In this document: piece after piece, positions 1 to 6,615 of the stretch
Position numbering within the stretch: position 1 is the stretch's first letter
Layout: each line of letters starts with the position of its first letter
Source: Epsilonproteobacteria bacterium 4484_65
GTDB taxonomy: Bacteria; Campylobacterota; Campylobacteria; Campylobacterales; Sulfurovaceae
DNA length: 11,844 bases
Assembly: GCA_002085305.1 (NCBI GenBank)
Contig: NATJ01000019.1
Location: 1 to 11,844 of the forward strand
Direction: 5' to 3'
Program-made: the position numbers and the translations under genes
The notes under the pieces: model-generated
What the model saw: the letters and a program-made list of their open reading frames with translations, nothing else
Told to the model about the DNA's origin: nothing
The model's database searches: none

Positions 1-280
1 AAAAAGGCATCTCTTGTGCAAAGTAATCATATTCACTCAAAAGATGTTTAGCACTTTTGATAAGTGGGTGGTTTGGTTTTAGGCTTGGTGTTGTAACTTC
101 TAATTGACTTATTTCGGGATCAAAAAGGTGTGAAGGATTGATGGTATTGCCTTCATCGTCTGTATATGCTTCTTTTACGTTGTCATCAAAAAAAGTACAA
201 TTTCCACCTAGTTTTTTTGCGATAGCTTTAGTAGTGATTCCGTATCCAAAAAGGGTTGGTTTGGTTTGTATGTTATGCAT
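1..280 (-). CDS. murD: UDP-N-acetylmuramoylalanine--D-glutamate ligase (MurD), N-terminal part
   Basis: This is the first 93 codons of a leftward gene that runs off the left edge. MurD is the cytoplasmic ATP-dependent ligase that adds D-Glu to UDP-MurNAc-L-Ala in peptidoglycan synthesis. I translated the strand by hand from the ATG at 280. The N-terminus reads MHNIQTKPTLFGYGITTKAI, which carries the glycine-containing substrate-binding turn (LFGYGITTKAIAKKL). It is followed by a CTFFDDNV segment and a TPSLKPNHPLI segment, the equivalent of the SPG(I/V)xxxHP motif of MurD. The frame has no stop. It starts only 9 bp after the mraY stop, with AGAGAA just upstream as a probable ribosome site, so it is cotranscribed and probably translated from the mraY message. 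MurD follows MraY in cell-wall clusters of Campylobacterota, which supports the call. Catalytic residues lie outside the window. Confidence 0.9.
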   Translation of the reverse strand, partial: MHNIQTKPTLFGYGITTKAIAKKLGGNCTFFDDNVKEAYTDDEGNTINPSHLFDPEISQLEVTTPSLKPNHPLIKSAKHLLSEYDYFAQEMPF

Positions 281-289
281 AGATGTTCT

Positions 290-1348
290 CTATCTAAATT
301 TAAATGAAATCAAGGCAAGAATGTTTGCGATAAAGGAGATCATCCAAAAACGCACGATGATCTTGTTTTCTGCCCATTTTTTGAGTTCAAAGTGATGATG
401 TATAGGAGCCATAAGGAAGACTCTTTTTCCGCGTAGTTTATAACTTCCTACTTGTAGGATAACAGAGACTGTTTCTATGACAAAGATAATGCCTATAAGC
501 ATAAGTAATATTTCACTTTTACCCAGTATGGCAAGATAGGCTAAAAAACCACCGATAGCAAGACTGCCTGTATCTCCCATAAAGATCTCAGCAGGGTAGC
601 AGTTATACCAGAGGAATCCCAAAAGTCCACCGGCAAGGGCAGAAGCTAAAATTAACACTTCACCTACACCTTTTATGTTGGGTACAAGAAGGTATTGACT
701 GAAAATGGCATGCCCTGTTACATACACAATAAGGCCAAGTGATACCAATGCGATAATAGAAGGTACAGTTGCAAGGCCATCAAGGCCATCTGTAAGATTG
801 ACAGCATTTGTGGTAGCTAAAAAGACTAAGATCCAAAAAGGTATGGCTGCATAACCTAGGTCAAGTAGTGGAGTTTTTAGAAAAGGTACATAAAACTCTG
901 TTGGGAAACCTGCATAAAGTAGCAAGCCGGTAGCTAAAGCAGCTGCGAGGACTTGAAGACCCATTTTTCCTTTAGGTGTCAGTCCTTCAAGGTTATCACC
1001 CGCAAGAATTTTCCCTAAGTCATCTTTAAATCCAATGAGTCCAAATCCAACAAGTGTGATGAGTCCACCCAGGATATAAAGATTACTTAGGTCTACTGTC
1101 AGCAGTCCAGCGATGAGTGTCGCACCAAGAAAGATGGCTCCTCCCATCGTAGGCGTATGTCTTTTCCCTTCGTGTGCAGGAACATATTTACTGATAGGTT
1201 GATTGGCATTTTTGGAGATGGCCCATGCTAAATATTTGGGCATGATAAATAGCGTAAGTGTAAATGCAACAAAAAATGCAAATCCTGCACGTACAGAGAT
1301 GTATCCAAAAAGGTTGATATCTAAGAGTTGAGAGAGTTCATATAGCAT
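290..1348 (-). CDS. mraY: Phospho-N-acetylmuramoyl-pentapeptide-transferase (MraY)
   Basis: MraY is the polytopic inner-membrane enzyme that transfers phospho-MurNAc-pentapeptide from UDP to undecaprenyl phosphate, making lipid I. The 352-residue protein has the usual length and about ten hydrophobic segments. Family signatures appear in order: KRHTPTMGG near residue 62, the DD pair at 109-110 (GFKDDLGK), NLTDGLDG at 184-191, the catalytic-loop Asp near 259 (FMGDTGS) and the PIHHHFE loop with its histidine triad at 317-319. I chose the ATG at 1348, giving [20 protein letters not shown], because it matches the usual N-terminus. A TTG two codons upstream (1354) is also open. No strong Shine-Dalgarno precedes either. 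The gene is divergent from gpmI across about 170 bp and is followed closely by murD. Confidence 0.96.
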   Translation of the reverse strand: MLYELSQLLDINLFGYISVRAGFAFFVAFTLTLFIMPKYLAWAISKNANQPISKYVPAHEGKRHTPTMGGAIFLGATLIAGLLTVDLSNLYILGGLITLVGFGLIGFKDDLGKILAGDNLEGLTPKGKMGLQVLAAALATGLLLYAGFPTEFYVPFLKTPLLDLGYAAIPFWILVFLATTNAVNLTDGLDGLATVPSIIALVSLGLIVYVTGHAIFSQYLLVPNIKGVGEVLILASALAGGLLGFLWYNCYPAEIFMGDTGSLAIGGFLAYLAILGKSEILLMLIGIIFVIETVSVILQVGSYKLRGKRVFLMAPIHHHFELKKWAENKIIVRFWMISFIANILALISFKFR

Positions 1349-1460
1349 AGGCAACTTTCATAAACCCGGAATATGCAATAGAGATCACTCAACTACATCA
1401 AATCATTGCACTGTGGGTATTAGAATTAAGAAAGTTTATTTTACTATTATTTCAATAAAA

Positions 1461-1466
1461 TATAAG
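1461..1466 (+). promoter_or_regulatory. Candidate -10 box for gpmI
   Basis: TATAAG lies 54 bp before the chosen gpmI start, behind a very T- and A-rich stretch (1437-1460), as is common for Campylobacterota sigma-70 promoters, which lack a strong -35. It falls inside the divergent mraY-gpmI intergenic region. The match is imperfect and AT-rich DNA gives such hits by chance, so confidence is low. I could not place a convincing promoter for mraY on the other strand. Confidence 0.35.
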
Positions 1467-1520
1467 ACTTACACAGCATTCTTGAGTGATTTAAGAATGA
1501 CGAAAACAATAAGGCCAATA

Positions 1521-3002
1521 ATGAGTATTCAGAAAACCATTTTAATCATCACAGACGGCATAGGCTGTAAACCAGATAGTACATGTAATGCGTTTAAAGA
1601 TGCGACAAAACCAACGTATGATAAACTTTTTGAGAACACTCCAAGAGCACTTATCTCTACCCATGGACTTAGTGTCGGGTTACCAGAAGGGCAGATGGGG
1701 AATTCGGAAGTGGGACATATGACCATAGGGTCTGGTCGTATTTTGTATCAAGATCTGGTCAAGATCTCTTTGGCACTTGAAGATGGGAGTATAGAAGAGA
1801 ATCAGGTTTTAAGTGAGACTCTGGAAAAAAGTGAGCGTGTACACTTAATAGGCTTACTCAGTGACGGAGGTGTCCATTCACATATAAAACATACCATAGG
1901 ATTTGCAAAGTTGGCAAAGTCCAGAGGTAAAAAAGTCTTCTTGCATTTGATCACTGATGGTAGAGATGTGAGTCCTACTTCTGCAAAAACCTATATATCG
2001 CAGATCGAAGAGATCTGTGATGAAGATATCTCTATCGCGACAATAGGTGGCCGTTTCTTTACTATGGATAGGGATAACCGTTGGGAGAGGGTGGAGAAAG
2101 GATATCGTGCTATAGCAGAAGCAAGCCCTAGTACACCTCTTAGCCCTGAAGCATATGTCGATGAGAGTTATGCAAAAAATGAAACGGATGAGTTTATAGA
2201 ACCTGTGGCGTTTGATGGATATGAAGGCTTAGAAGAGGATGATATTGTCATCATGACTAATTTCCGTTCAGACAGGGTGAGGGAAATTACAGCGGCTTTG
2301 GGTGATCCTCATTTTGATGAATTTGCCTGTAAATTTACACCACTTCACATCGCAACAATGACACAGTATGATGCAAGTTTTCCCTACCCTGTACTTTTTC
2401 CAAAAAAAGCACCTGAAAATACTTTGGCAGAAGTCATAAGCCGTGCAGGTTTAACACAACTCCATACTGCAGAGACTGAAAAATATGCACATGTAACATT
2501 TTTCTTCAATGGTGGTATAGAAGAGCCTATGATAGGAGAGAGCCGGGTACTCATCCCCAGCCCGGATGTGAAAACCTATGATATGAAGCCTGAAATGTCA
2601 GCACCCGAGGTAGGAGAGGCTGTGCGAACGGCAATGGATGAGTCTTATGACTTCATTGTAGTGAATTTTGCCAATGGTGATATGGTAGGACATACAGGGA
2701 ATTATGAGGCTGCATGTGTTGCTGTAAATGCTGTGGATAGAGAGCTTGGATTAATCATAGAAAAGGCAAAAAAGGATGGATATGCCATCATCCTTACTTC
2801 TGATCATGGAAACTGTGAAGAGATGTGTGATGCGCAAGGGCATATACTTACAAATCATACTGTAGGTGAGGTATGGTGTTTTGTGTTAGCTGAAGGTGTG
2901 ACGAAAGTAAAAGAGGGATGCGGGCTTAATAATATTGCACCTACAGTCCTAAAACTGATGGGACTTAAGATCCCTGAAGAGATGGATGAACCGCTGATCT
3001 AA
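1521..3002 (+). CDS. gpmI: 2,3-bisphosphoglycerate-independent phosphoglycerate mutase
   Basis: Cytoplasmic glycolytic/gluconeogenic enzyme that interconverts 3- and 2-phosphoglycerate with two Mn ions and a phosphoserine intermediate. The 493-residue product has all the hallmarks of the alkaline-phosphatase superfamily iPGM: Asp12 in TDG, catalytic Ser62 in GNSEVGH (the same number as in the Geobacillus enzyme), HSH at 119-121, TDGRDVSP near 145-152, [14 protein letters not shown], the arginine pair in [19 protein letters not shown] with its lysine, NGDMVGHTG and TSDHGN. The usual HTTNPVP motif is degenerate here (NHTVGEV), but the metal-ligand His is kept. I chose the ATG at 1521 because AAGG sits at 1511 and homologues begin at MSIQKT-like sequence. 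The frame is open to a GTG at 1413 and has another ATG at 1497, neither with a ribosome site. Its stop overlaps the stop of the convergent TerB-like gene by 4 bp. Confidence 0.96.
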   Translation: MSIQKTILIITDGIGCKPDSTCNAFKDATKPTYDKLFENTPRALISTHGLSVGLPEGQMGNSEVGHMTIGSGRILYQDLVKISLALEDGSIEENQVLSETLEKSERVHLIGLLSDGGVHSHIKHTIGFAKLAKSRGKKVFLHLITDGRDVSPTSAKTYISQIEEICDEDISIATIGGRFFTMDRDNRWERVEKGYRAIAEASPSTPLSPEAYVDESYAKNETDEFIEPVAFDGYEGLEEDDIVIMTNFRSDRVREITAALGDPHFDEFACKFTPLHIATMTQYDASFPYPVLFPKKAPENTLAEVISRAGLTQLHTAETEKYAHVTFFFNGGIEEPMIGESRVLIPSPDVKTYDMKPEMSAPEVGEAVRTAMDESYDFIVVNFANGDMVGHTGNYEAACVAVNAVDRELGLIIEKAKKDGYAIILTSDHGNCEEMCDAQGHILTNHTVGEVWCFVLAEGVTKVKEGCGLNNIAPTVLKLMGLKIPEEMDEPLI

Positions 3003-3337
3003 CAAGAAAAAAGTGCTTCTTTGATCTTTTCAAATTCTTTATAATCCTCAGGTGTGATCGTATCTGAATAGATGATATGATTCACTTGCTCAAGAAGATG
3101 CATTTTGCTCAGTTTGTCATCACATAGAGCCTCATTGATAATAGCAAGATGTTCATCAAGATCATACTCTTCCTGCATCGTTTGTTTTAAAAATGCTTCT
3201 GCTTCTCCTGGATCACAATCAAAGTCTGTTCCCATAAGTCGACAAAAAAGAGGTGCTTCTTTTTCTATATCTCTATTATCCATTTTAATGATATGCGCAA
3301 GTAATATAGCTACTGATCTTTTAATTTTCTTTTCCAT
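2999..3337 (-). CDS. Small TerB-like helical protein, function unknown
   Basis: A 112-residue soluble, acidic, all-helical-looking protein with no signal peptide or membrane segment. The pattern of a first helix ([11 protein letters not shown]), then a charged helix ([14 protein letters not shown]), then several more amphipathic helices ending in a DxxITPEDYxEFEKI segment resembles the TerB/DjlA-N-terminal helical fold (Pfam TerB class). TerB-like domains occur in tellurite-resistance and chaperone-related proteins, but the biochemical role of such stand-alone copies is not established, and I do not assign one. Start at 3337 is fixed by an AAAGGA ribosome site 5 nt upstream. The frame is open to 3448, but that extension would read through the promoter palindrome. 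It is convergent with gpmI (4-bp overlap) and divergent from fabG. It has four cysteines (the C in LFCRL, in FDCDP, in EALCDD and the final residue). The family call is moderate. Confidence 0.72.
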   Translation of the reverse strand: MEKKIKRSVAILLAHIIKMDNRDIEKEAPLFCRLMGTDFDCDPGEAEAFLKQTMQEEYDLDEHLAIINEALCDDKLSKMHLLEQVNHIIYSDTITPEDYKEFEKIKEALFSC

Positions 3338-3342
3338 ATCTG

Positions 3343-3348
3343 TCCTTT
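3343..3348 (-). promoter_or_regulatory. Shine-Dalgarno AAAGGA fixing the TerB-like gene start
   Basis: On the minus strand AAAGGA precedes the ATG at 3337 by 5 nt. It decides the start against the longer open frame beginning at 3448, which has no ribosome site and would cross the promoter region. Confidence 0.75.
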
Positions 3349-3353
3349 TTGCT

Positions 3354-3379
3354 ATTGTACCATAAAAAAATGGTACAAT
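3354..3379. promoter_or_regulatory. Perfect palindrome carrying divergent extended -10 promoters
   Basis: ATTGTACCAT (3354-3363) and ATGGTACAAT (3370-3379) are perfect 10-bp inverted arms around six A residues. Because of the symmetry each strand carries TGGTACAAT, a TGnTACAAT extended -10. On the plus strand this box is at 3374-3379 and would start transcription near 3386, giving fabG a leader of about 65 nt. On the minus strand it is at 3359-3354, about 17 nt before the TerB-like ATG at 3337, so transcription would start very close to the AAAGGA site. The arms could also be an operator for a dimeric repressor. Both roles are inferred from sequence alone. Confidence 0.55.
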
Positions 3380-3390
3380 TTTGCAAATAA

Positions 3391-3426
3391 ACCCATTAAT
3401 GAGTACCTGGGGGTTCTTCAATGGGT
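3391..3426 (+). promoter_or_regulatory. Hairpin-capable fabG leader
   Basis: ACCCATT (3391-3397) pairs perfectly with AATGGGT (3420-3426) around a 22-nt loop. The segment also holds an imperfect tandem repeat, GGGTTCTTCAAT then GGGTTCAACAAAT, and a 12-codon open frame (3399-3437, MSTWGFFNGFNK) that ends just before the fabG ribosome site. The little frame has no Shine-Dalgarno, so translation is doubtful. A structural or leader-peptide role for fabG control is possible but unproven. Confidence 0.3.
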
Positions 3427-3451
3427 TCAACAAATAGTATAAAGGCAAAAG

Positions 3452-4195
3452 ATGAAATTTTCTGGAAATAATGTATTGGTTACAGGTGCAAGTAGAGGGA
3501 TCGGTGCAGAGATAGCAAAAAGTTTGGCAGGTATGGGACTTAAAGTATGGATCAATTACCGCAGTGGTGAAGCTGAAGCAAATGCAGTAAAAGCAGCGAT
3601 AGAAGCTGAAGGTGGAAAAGCTGAAGTGATCGGATTTGATGTGAGTGATGAAGAGGCATTTGTTAGGGCTATGAAACAGATAGTAGAGGCAGATGGTGAG
3701 CTTGCATATCTTGTCAACAATGCGGGGATCACTAAAGATAAACTTGCAATGCGTATGAAGACAGATGAGTTTATGGATGTGATCAATGCAAACCTAAAAT
3801 CTACTTTCATAGGATGTCGTGAAGCTGTGAAAGTCATGGGTAAAAAGCGTTTTGGTTCAGTAGTGAATATCGCTTCTATCGTAGGTGAAACGGGGAATGC
3901 AGGGCAGACGAACTATGCTGCAAGTAAAGGTGGAACCATAGCAATGACTAAAAGTTTTGCGATAGAAGCAGCACCAAGAAACATCCGTTTCAATACGATC
4001 ACTCCAGGCTTCATCGCTACAGAGATGACAGATGTGCTTAAAGATGAGGTGAAAGATGCTTTTACCTCGAAGATACCAATGGCTAGATTTGGTGAGCCTA
4101 AAGAGGTAGCCGAAGCAGTAGCATTTTTACTTTCTGACCACTCTTCTTATATTACAGGTGAAACACTTAAAGTGAATGGCGGTATGTTTATGTAA
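3452..4195 (+). CDS. fabG: 3-oxoacyl-[acyl-carrier-protein] reductase (FabG)
   Basis: Cytoplasmic NADPH-dependent short-chain dehydrogenase/reductase of type II fatty acid synthesis, reducing 3-oxoacyl-ACP to (R)-3-hydroxyacyl-ACP. The 247-residue length is typical. Seen in order: the nucleotide-binding TGASRGIG at 11-18, NNAG at 89-92, Asn114, and the catalytic Ser142, Tyr155 and Lys159 (NYAASKGG), then the PGFIATEMT segment and a C-terminal ITGETLKVNGGMFM typical of FabG. The start is the ATG at 3452, with AAAGG six bases upstream. The palindromic promoter and a structured leader lie upstream. In many relatives fabG is followed by acpP and fabF. Here the next gene is an unrelated leftward membrane protein, so fatty-acid genes do not continue inside the window. 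The downstream gap shows no strong terminator. Confidence 0.96.
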   Translation: MKFSGNNVLVTGASRGIGAEIAKSLAGMGLKVWINYRSGEAEANAVKAAIEAEGGKAEVIGFDVSDEEAFVRAMKQIVEADGELAYLVNNAGITKDKLAMRMKTDEFMDVINANLKSTFIGCREAVKVMGKKRFGSVVNIASIVGETGNAGQTNYAASKGGTIAMTKSFAIEAAPRNIRFNTITPGFIATEMTDVLKDEVKDAFTSKIPMARFGEPKEVAEAVAFLLSDHSSYITGETLKVNGGMFM

Positions 4196-4285
4196 GATGG
4201 CTTTGCCAGGATTTGAAACTAACTGAATTCTTTGAATGTTTCATTGTTCAGAGGGTTCAAGTAGGGCTGCTGAAAACTTAAACTT
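4196..4285. other. Convergent gap after fabG, no clear terminator
   Basis: Ninety bases between the ends of fabG and the leftward export gene. Several weak inverted pairs are present: TGGC-TTT-GCCA near 4198, TGAAAC (4214-4219) with GTTTCA (4238-4243), and CTGAA (4223-4227) with TTCAG (4247-4251). The last two overlap and exclude each other. None is followed by a T-run, so I do not call an intrinsic terminator. No open frame or RNA gene was recognised. Confidence 0.5.
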
Positions 4286-4942
4286 CTACAAAAATCTTCT
4301 TTTTATAACATACGACAATAAAAATATTATGGCTGCTGCAGAAAGTACGGTAATAAGTGTATCACTGTATATGATCAAAGTTGCTTCAAAATTTTTGATA
4401 AAATAGGTCCATAATATGATAGCTATAAGTGTACTAAAGAGTACAACGATGAGTGTTGTAAGATGTGACAACCCCATGAGATAACCTACAAAACTTCCTA
4501 CCACCGGCCCGGTCATTGCAAAAGGAGTGAGTACGAAAAAAACAAGTCCTATGATCCCATATTTTTTGATAAGAGGCTGGTATTTCTCTGCACTTTTCTG
4601 AGAGCGTTTGAGAAAATCATCAAGTGGTGCATAAGAGACCACATGCAGACTTTTCCAACTCAGAACAAAAAGCGGATAAAAGATCAAGACCATGATCGAC
4701 TCAATAAAAAGATTAAAAGCGATAAGCAGTGTGGTGTCCATCTGAGAAGAGATACCTATGGAAAGACCTGTCATTCTTCCAAAGATGATATTTGAGGCGG
4801 TCATACTTAAGAGTACATTAAATTCATTGGGATTAAAGTAGGCACTTAATGCCAGTAGGAATAAAAAAATTACAAGCAAAAAGAGTCCAAAGAACAATAT
4901 TTGACCTTCAGAATGTTTGAAAAATGTATTATTGGTTTTCAA
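4286..4942 (-). CDS. COG2426-type small multidrug export membrane protein
   Basis: A 218-residue polytopic inner-membrane protein with about five hydrophobic segments (roughly residues 14-35, 70-96, 128-157, 160-182 and 188-212) and a charged cytoplasmic loop at 105-127. The segment FNLFIESIMVLIFYPLFVLS and the PFAMTGPVVGSFVGYLMGLS motif, with its TGxxxGS core, match the small multidrug export family (Pfam Sm_multidrug_ex, COG2426). The family name comes from limited early evidence, so transport of drugs is not assured. The start is a TTG at 4942, supported by AAGG seven bases upstream. The next in-frame ATG, at residue 47, would remove the first membrane segment. It is divergent from the response regulator gene and has its own extended -10 box. 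It may or may not belong functionally with the efflux cluster on the other strand. Confidence 0.75.
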   Translation of the reverse strand: MKTNNTFFKHSEGQILFFGLFLLVIFLFLLALSAYFNPNEFNVLLSMTASNIIFGRMTGLSIGISSQMDTTLLIAFNLFIESIMVLIFYPLFVLSWKSLHVVSYAPLDDFLKRSQKSAEKYQPLIKKYGIIGLVFFVLTPFAMTGPVVGSFVGYLMGLSHLTTLIVVLFSTLIAIILWTYFIKNFEATLIIYSDTLITVLSAAAIIFLLSYVIKRRFL

Positions 4943-4974
4943 AAGTTTACCTTGTAAAAAATAGATGAAATAAA

Positions 4975-4983
4975 ATTATAACA
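4975..4983 (-). promoter_or_regulatory. Extended -10 promoter for the small export gene
   Basis: Read on the minus strand this is TGTTATAAT, a TGn extended -10 followed by a T-rich tract. It lies about 32 bp upstream of the TTG start at 4942, a normal distance. No -35 was recognised, as is usual in this group of bacteria. Confidence 0.5.
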
Positions 4984-5000
4984 TGATAAATAATTTTGAG

Positions 5001-5030
5001 GTATAATAGTTGTTAAAACTTTATACTATT
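5001..5030 (+). promoter_or_regulatory. Promoter and overlapping inverted repeats before response regulator 1
   Basis: TATAAT at 5002-5007 is a consensus -10 box 39 bp before the TTG start at 5047. It is embedded in symmetry: GTATAA (5001-5006) pairs with TTATAC (5021-5026), and AATAGT (5005-5010) pairs with ACTATT (5025-5030). A dimeric regulator bound here would cover the -10 and start site, so autoregulation by one of the OmpR-type regulators is a reasonable but untested reading. Confidence 0.45.
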
Positions 5031-5046
5031 TAAAGAAGGAATAGTC

Positions 5047-5700
5047 TTGGCACGCATACTTGTATTGGAAGATGATCAACTGTTTAATGAAACTCTAGAA
5101 GATTTTTTAGAAGAGGAAGGGTATACCATAGAGTGCGCACTGGATCCTTACTCTGCACTTGATCTGACCTATAAACATGTTTTTGATCTCTACCTTTTTG
5201 ATGTCAATCTTCCTTATGAAAATGGTTTTGACCTTTTGGAAAAGTTACGAGGGAGTGGAGATACGACTCCTGCGATCTTTTTAACCTCACGAGATGATAA
5301 AGATTCGTTGACCCAGGGTTTTAGTATAGGGGCAGATGATTATATGAAAAAGCCTATTGACCTTGATGAACTGTTGCTTCGTATGCAAGCTGTACTGCGT
5401 CGTCAGGTAAGAAAAGAGAGAGTAGATATAGGTAAGTACAGTCTTGATACAGTGGCCAAGATACTCTACCTTGAAGATAAAGCACTTGATGTGACGCAAA
5501 AAGCCATTGAACTTTTAGTTTTACTTGTGCAGGCAGATGGTGAAGTAGTGAGTAGTGATGAGATCAAAAATAGACTTTGGGCAGCAGGACAGAGTGCAAG
5601 TGACGGATCTCTGAGAGTCTATATTACACAGCTTAAAAAGTATTTCCCCGAAGCTATCTCCAATGTACGTGGTATAGGTTATAGATGGGTAACGAATTAA
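5047..5700 (+). CDS. OmpR/PhoB-family response regulator 1
   Basis: A 217-residue cytoplasmic two-component regulator. The receiver domain (about 1-118) has the acidic pair Asp9-Asp10, the phospho-acceptor Asp52 (LFDVNLP), Thr80 in FLTS and Lys102 before Pro103 (YMKKP), so it should be phosphorylatable. The C-terminal winged-helix domain (about 122-217) has LDVTQKAIELLVLL, a GSLRVYITQLKK recognition helix and the wing NVRGIGYRW. The TTG start at 5047 is supported by AAGAAGGA six bases upstream and by the exact family start (ARILVLEDD). Only one base separates its stop from the ATG of kinase 1, its likely partner. It is the first gene of the signalling and efflux cluster and has a consensus TATAAT upstream. 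Its sequence resembles response regulator 2 (7064-7729) in both domains. Confidence 0.93.
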   Translation: MARILVLEDDQLFNETLEDFLEEEGYTIECALDPYSALDLTYKHVFDLYLFDVNLPYENGFDLLEKLRGSGDTTPAIFLTSRDDKDSLTQGFSIGADDYMKKPIDLDELLLRMQAVLRRQVRKERVDIGKYSLDTVAKILYLEDKALDVTQKAIELLVLLVQADGEVVSSDEIKNRLWAAGQSASDGSLRVYITQLKKYFPEAISNVRGIGYRWVTN

Positions 5701-5701
5701 A

Positions 5702-6538
5702 ATGAAAAAAAAGATCTCACTTGCAGCATTAAGTTATCTATCGAGTGTTGCAGTACTTTTAAGTTTCCTGTATTGGTTTTTGAAAAATGAGGGGTTTTCC
5801 GAGTCAAATTTTCTCATTGCCGGTGTTGCTGTACTACTATTGGCTGCGGGCTGGGGATACATTATCTCTTCACATCTGCTTGCACCCAAGGCAGAGCTTG
5901 ATGCCAATCTTTCACACCTTAGTTCAGAGATACTCCATGAACTTAATATCCCCCTCTCTACCATAAAAGCAAATACTACTTTGCTTCAAAAACGTACTGA
6001 AAATGAAAAATCTTTGCAGCGTCTTAACCGTATAGAAGCTTCTTCTGTAAGGCTGGAAAGGCTTTACAAGGAGTTGGTTTACAGTATTAAAAAAGAGATA
6101 CATCCTATTGAAAAAGAGAGACTTTTGCTGGAACCACTGTTGCAAGAACGTATTGAAACACTTGAAGCATTTGGAAGAAACAGATTTTCTTTAGATATTG
6201 GTGAAATATTCATTGAGATAGATAAGATCGGTTTTGAAAAAATGATAGATAATCTGCTGATGAATGCCATGAAGTACTCTTCAAAAGAATCACTTATAAA
6301 AGTAACACTTAAAGAAAATATACTGATGATCATCGATGAGGGGATAGGGATGGATGAGACACAATTGCTCAGAGTCTATGAACGTTACTATCAGAGCGAT
6401 AATCAACAGGAAGGTCAGGGCATAGGGCTGGCTTTGGTCAAAGCCTATTGTGATGAAGAAGGGATAGAGATACAGATCCACTCTGAAAAAGGGTCAGGCA
6501 CGAGTGTAAATTTAAATTTAGAGAAGGTTCATGTTTAA
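5702..6538 (+). CDS. Short membrane histidine kinase 1, H-box phosphatase residue replaced
   Basis: A 278-residue inner-membrane sensor kinase. Two membrane segments (about 8-27 and 36-57) are joined by a loop of only about eight residues, so there is practically no periplasmic sensor domain. The HisKA domain has His79 in ILHELNIPLS. The ATP-binding domain shows the N box (DNLLMNAMKY, Asn188), the G1 box (Asp212 in IIDEGIG) and the G2 box (GQGIGLALV, 238-246), so autokinase activity is expected. The residue four after His79 is Ile83 (codon ATC), where HisKA kinases normally have Thr or Asn needed for phosphatase action. With no input domain of its own it probably relies on a partner protein or on the membrane. 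It follows response regulator 1 by one base. A 77-bp gap separates it from cytochrome 1. Confidence 0.92.
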   Translation: MKKKISLAALSYLSSVAVLLSFLYWFLKNEGFSESNFLIAGVAVLLLAAGWGYIISSHLLAPKAELDANLSHLSSEILHELNIPLSTIKANTTLLQKRTENEKSLQRLNRIEASSVRLERLYKELVYSIKKEIHPIEKERLLLEPLLQERIETLEAFGRNRFSLDIGEIFIEIDKIGFEKMIDNLLMNAMKYSSKESLIKVTLKENILMIIDEGIGMDETQLLRVYERYYQSDNQQEGQGIGLALVKAYCDEEGIEIQIHSEKGSGTSVNLNLEKVHV

Positions 6539-6567
6539 TTCACTTTGTTATATTATCATAGTTATAG
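6536..6567 (+). promoter_or_regulatory. Candidate promoter or operator before cytochrome 1, with shared 11-mer
   Basis: TAATTCACTTT occupies 6536-6546, starting at the kinase 1 stop codon. The identical 11-mer occurs at 9228-9238 before the TolC-type gene. TTCACT (6539-6544) could be a -35, with TTATAG (6562-6567) 17 bp downstream as -10. Alternatively the 11-mer is a regulator half-site. These are the only two gaps over 60 bp inside the cluster, which makes the sharing notable. The promoter call itself is weak. Confidence 0.35.
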
Positions 6568-6615
6568 AGGGTAGCTCTGAAGAGAGAGATTCTAAATAAA
6601 AAACGAAGGATCATT

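Noticed and set aside
138..395. Rightward open frame of 85 codons over the murD-mraY junction.
   Set aside because: It lies antisense to two confidently identified genes and has no family resemblance or ribosome site.
1413..1520. In-frame upstream extension of gpmI from a GTG at 1413 (and an ATG at 1497).
   Set aside because: Neither has a ribosome site, the extension is low-complexity AT-rich sequence containing the likely promoter, and the family N-terminus fits the ATG at 1521, which has AAGG upstream.
3338..3448. Upstream extension of the TerB-like protein to 3448.
   Set aside because: It would cross the palindromic promoter and fabG leader. The AAAGGA site directly before 3337 fixes the shorter start.
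4198..4251. Weak hairpins after fabG considered as a terminator.
   Set aside because: Stems are 4-6 bp, two of them exclude each other, and no T-run follows on either strand.
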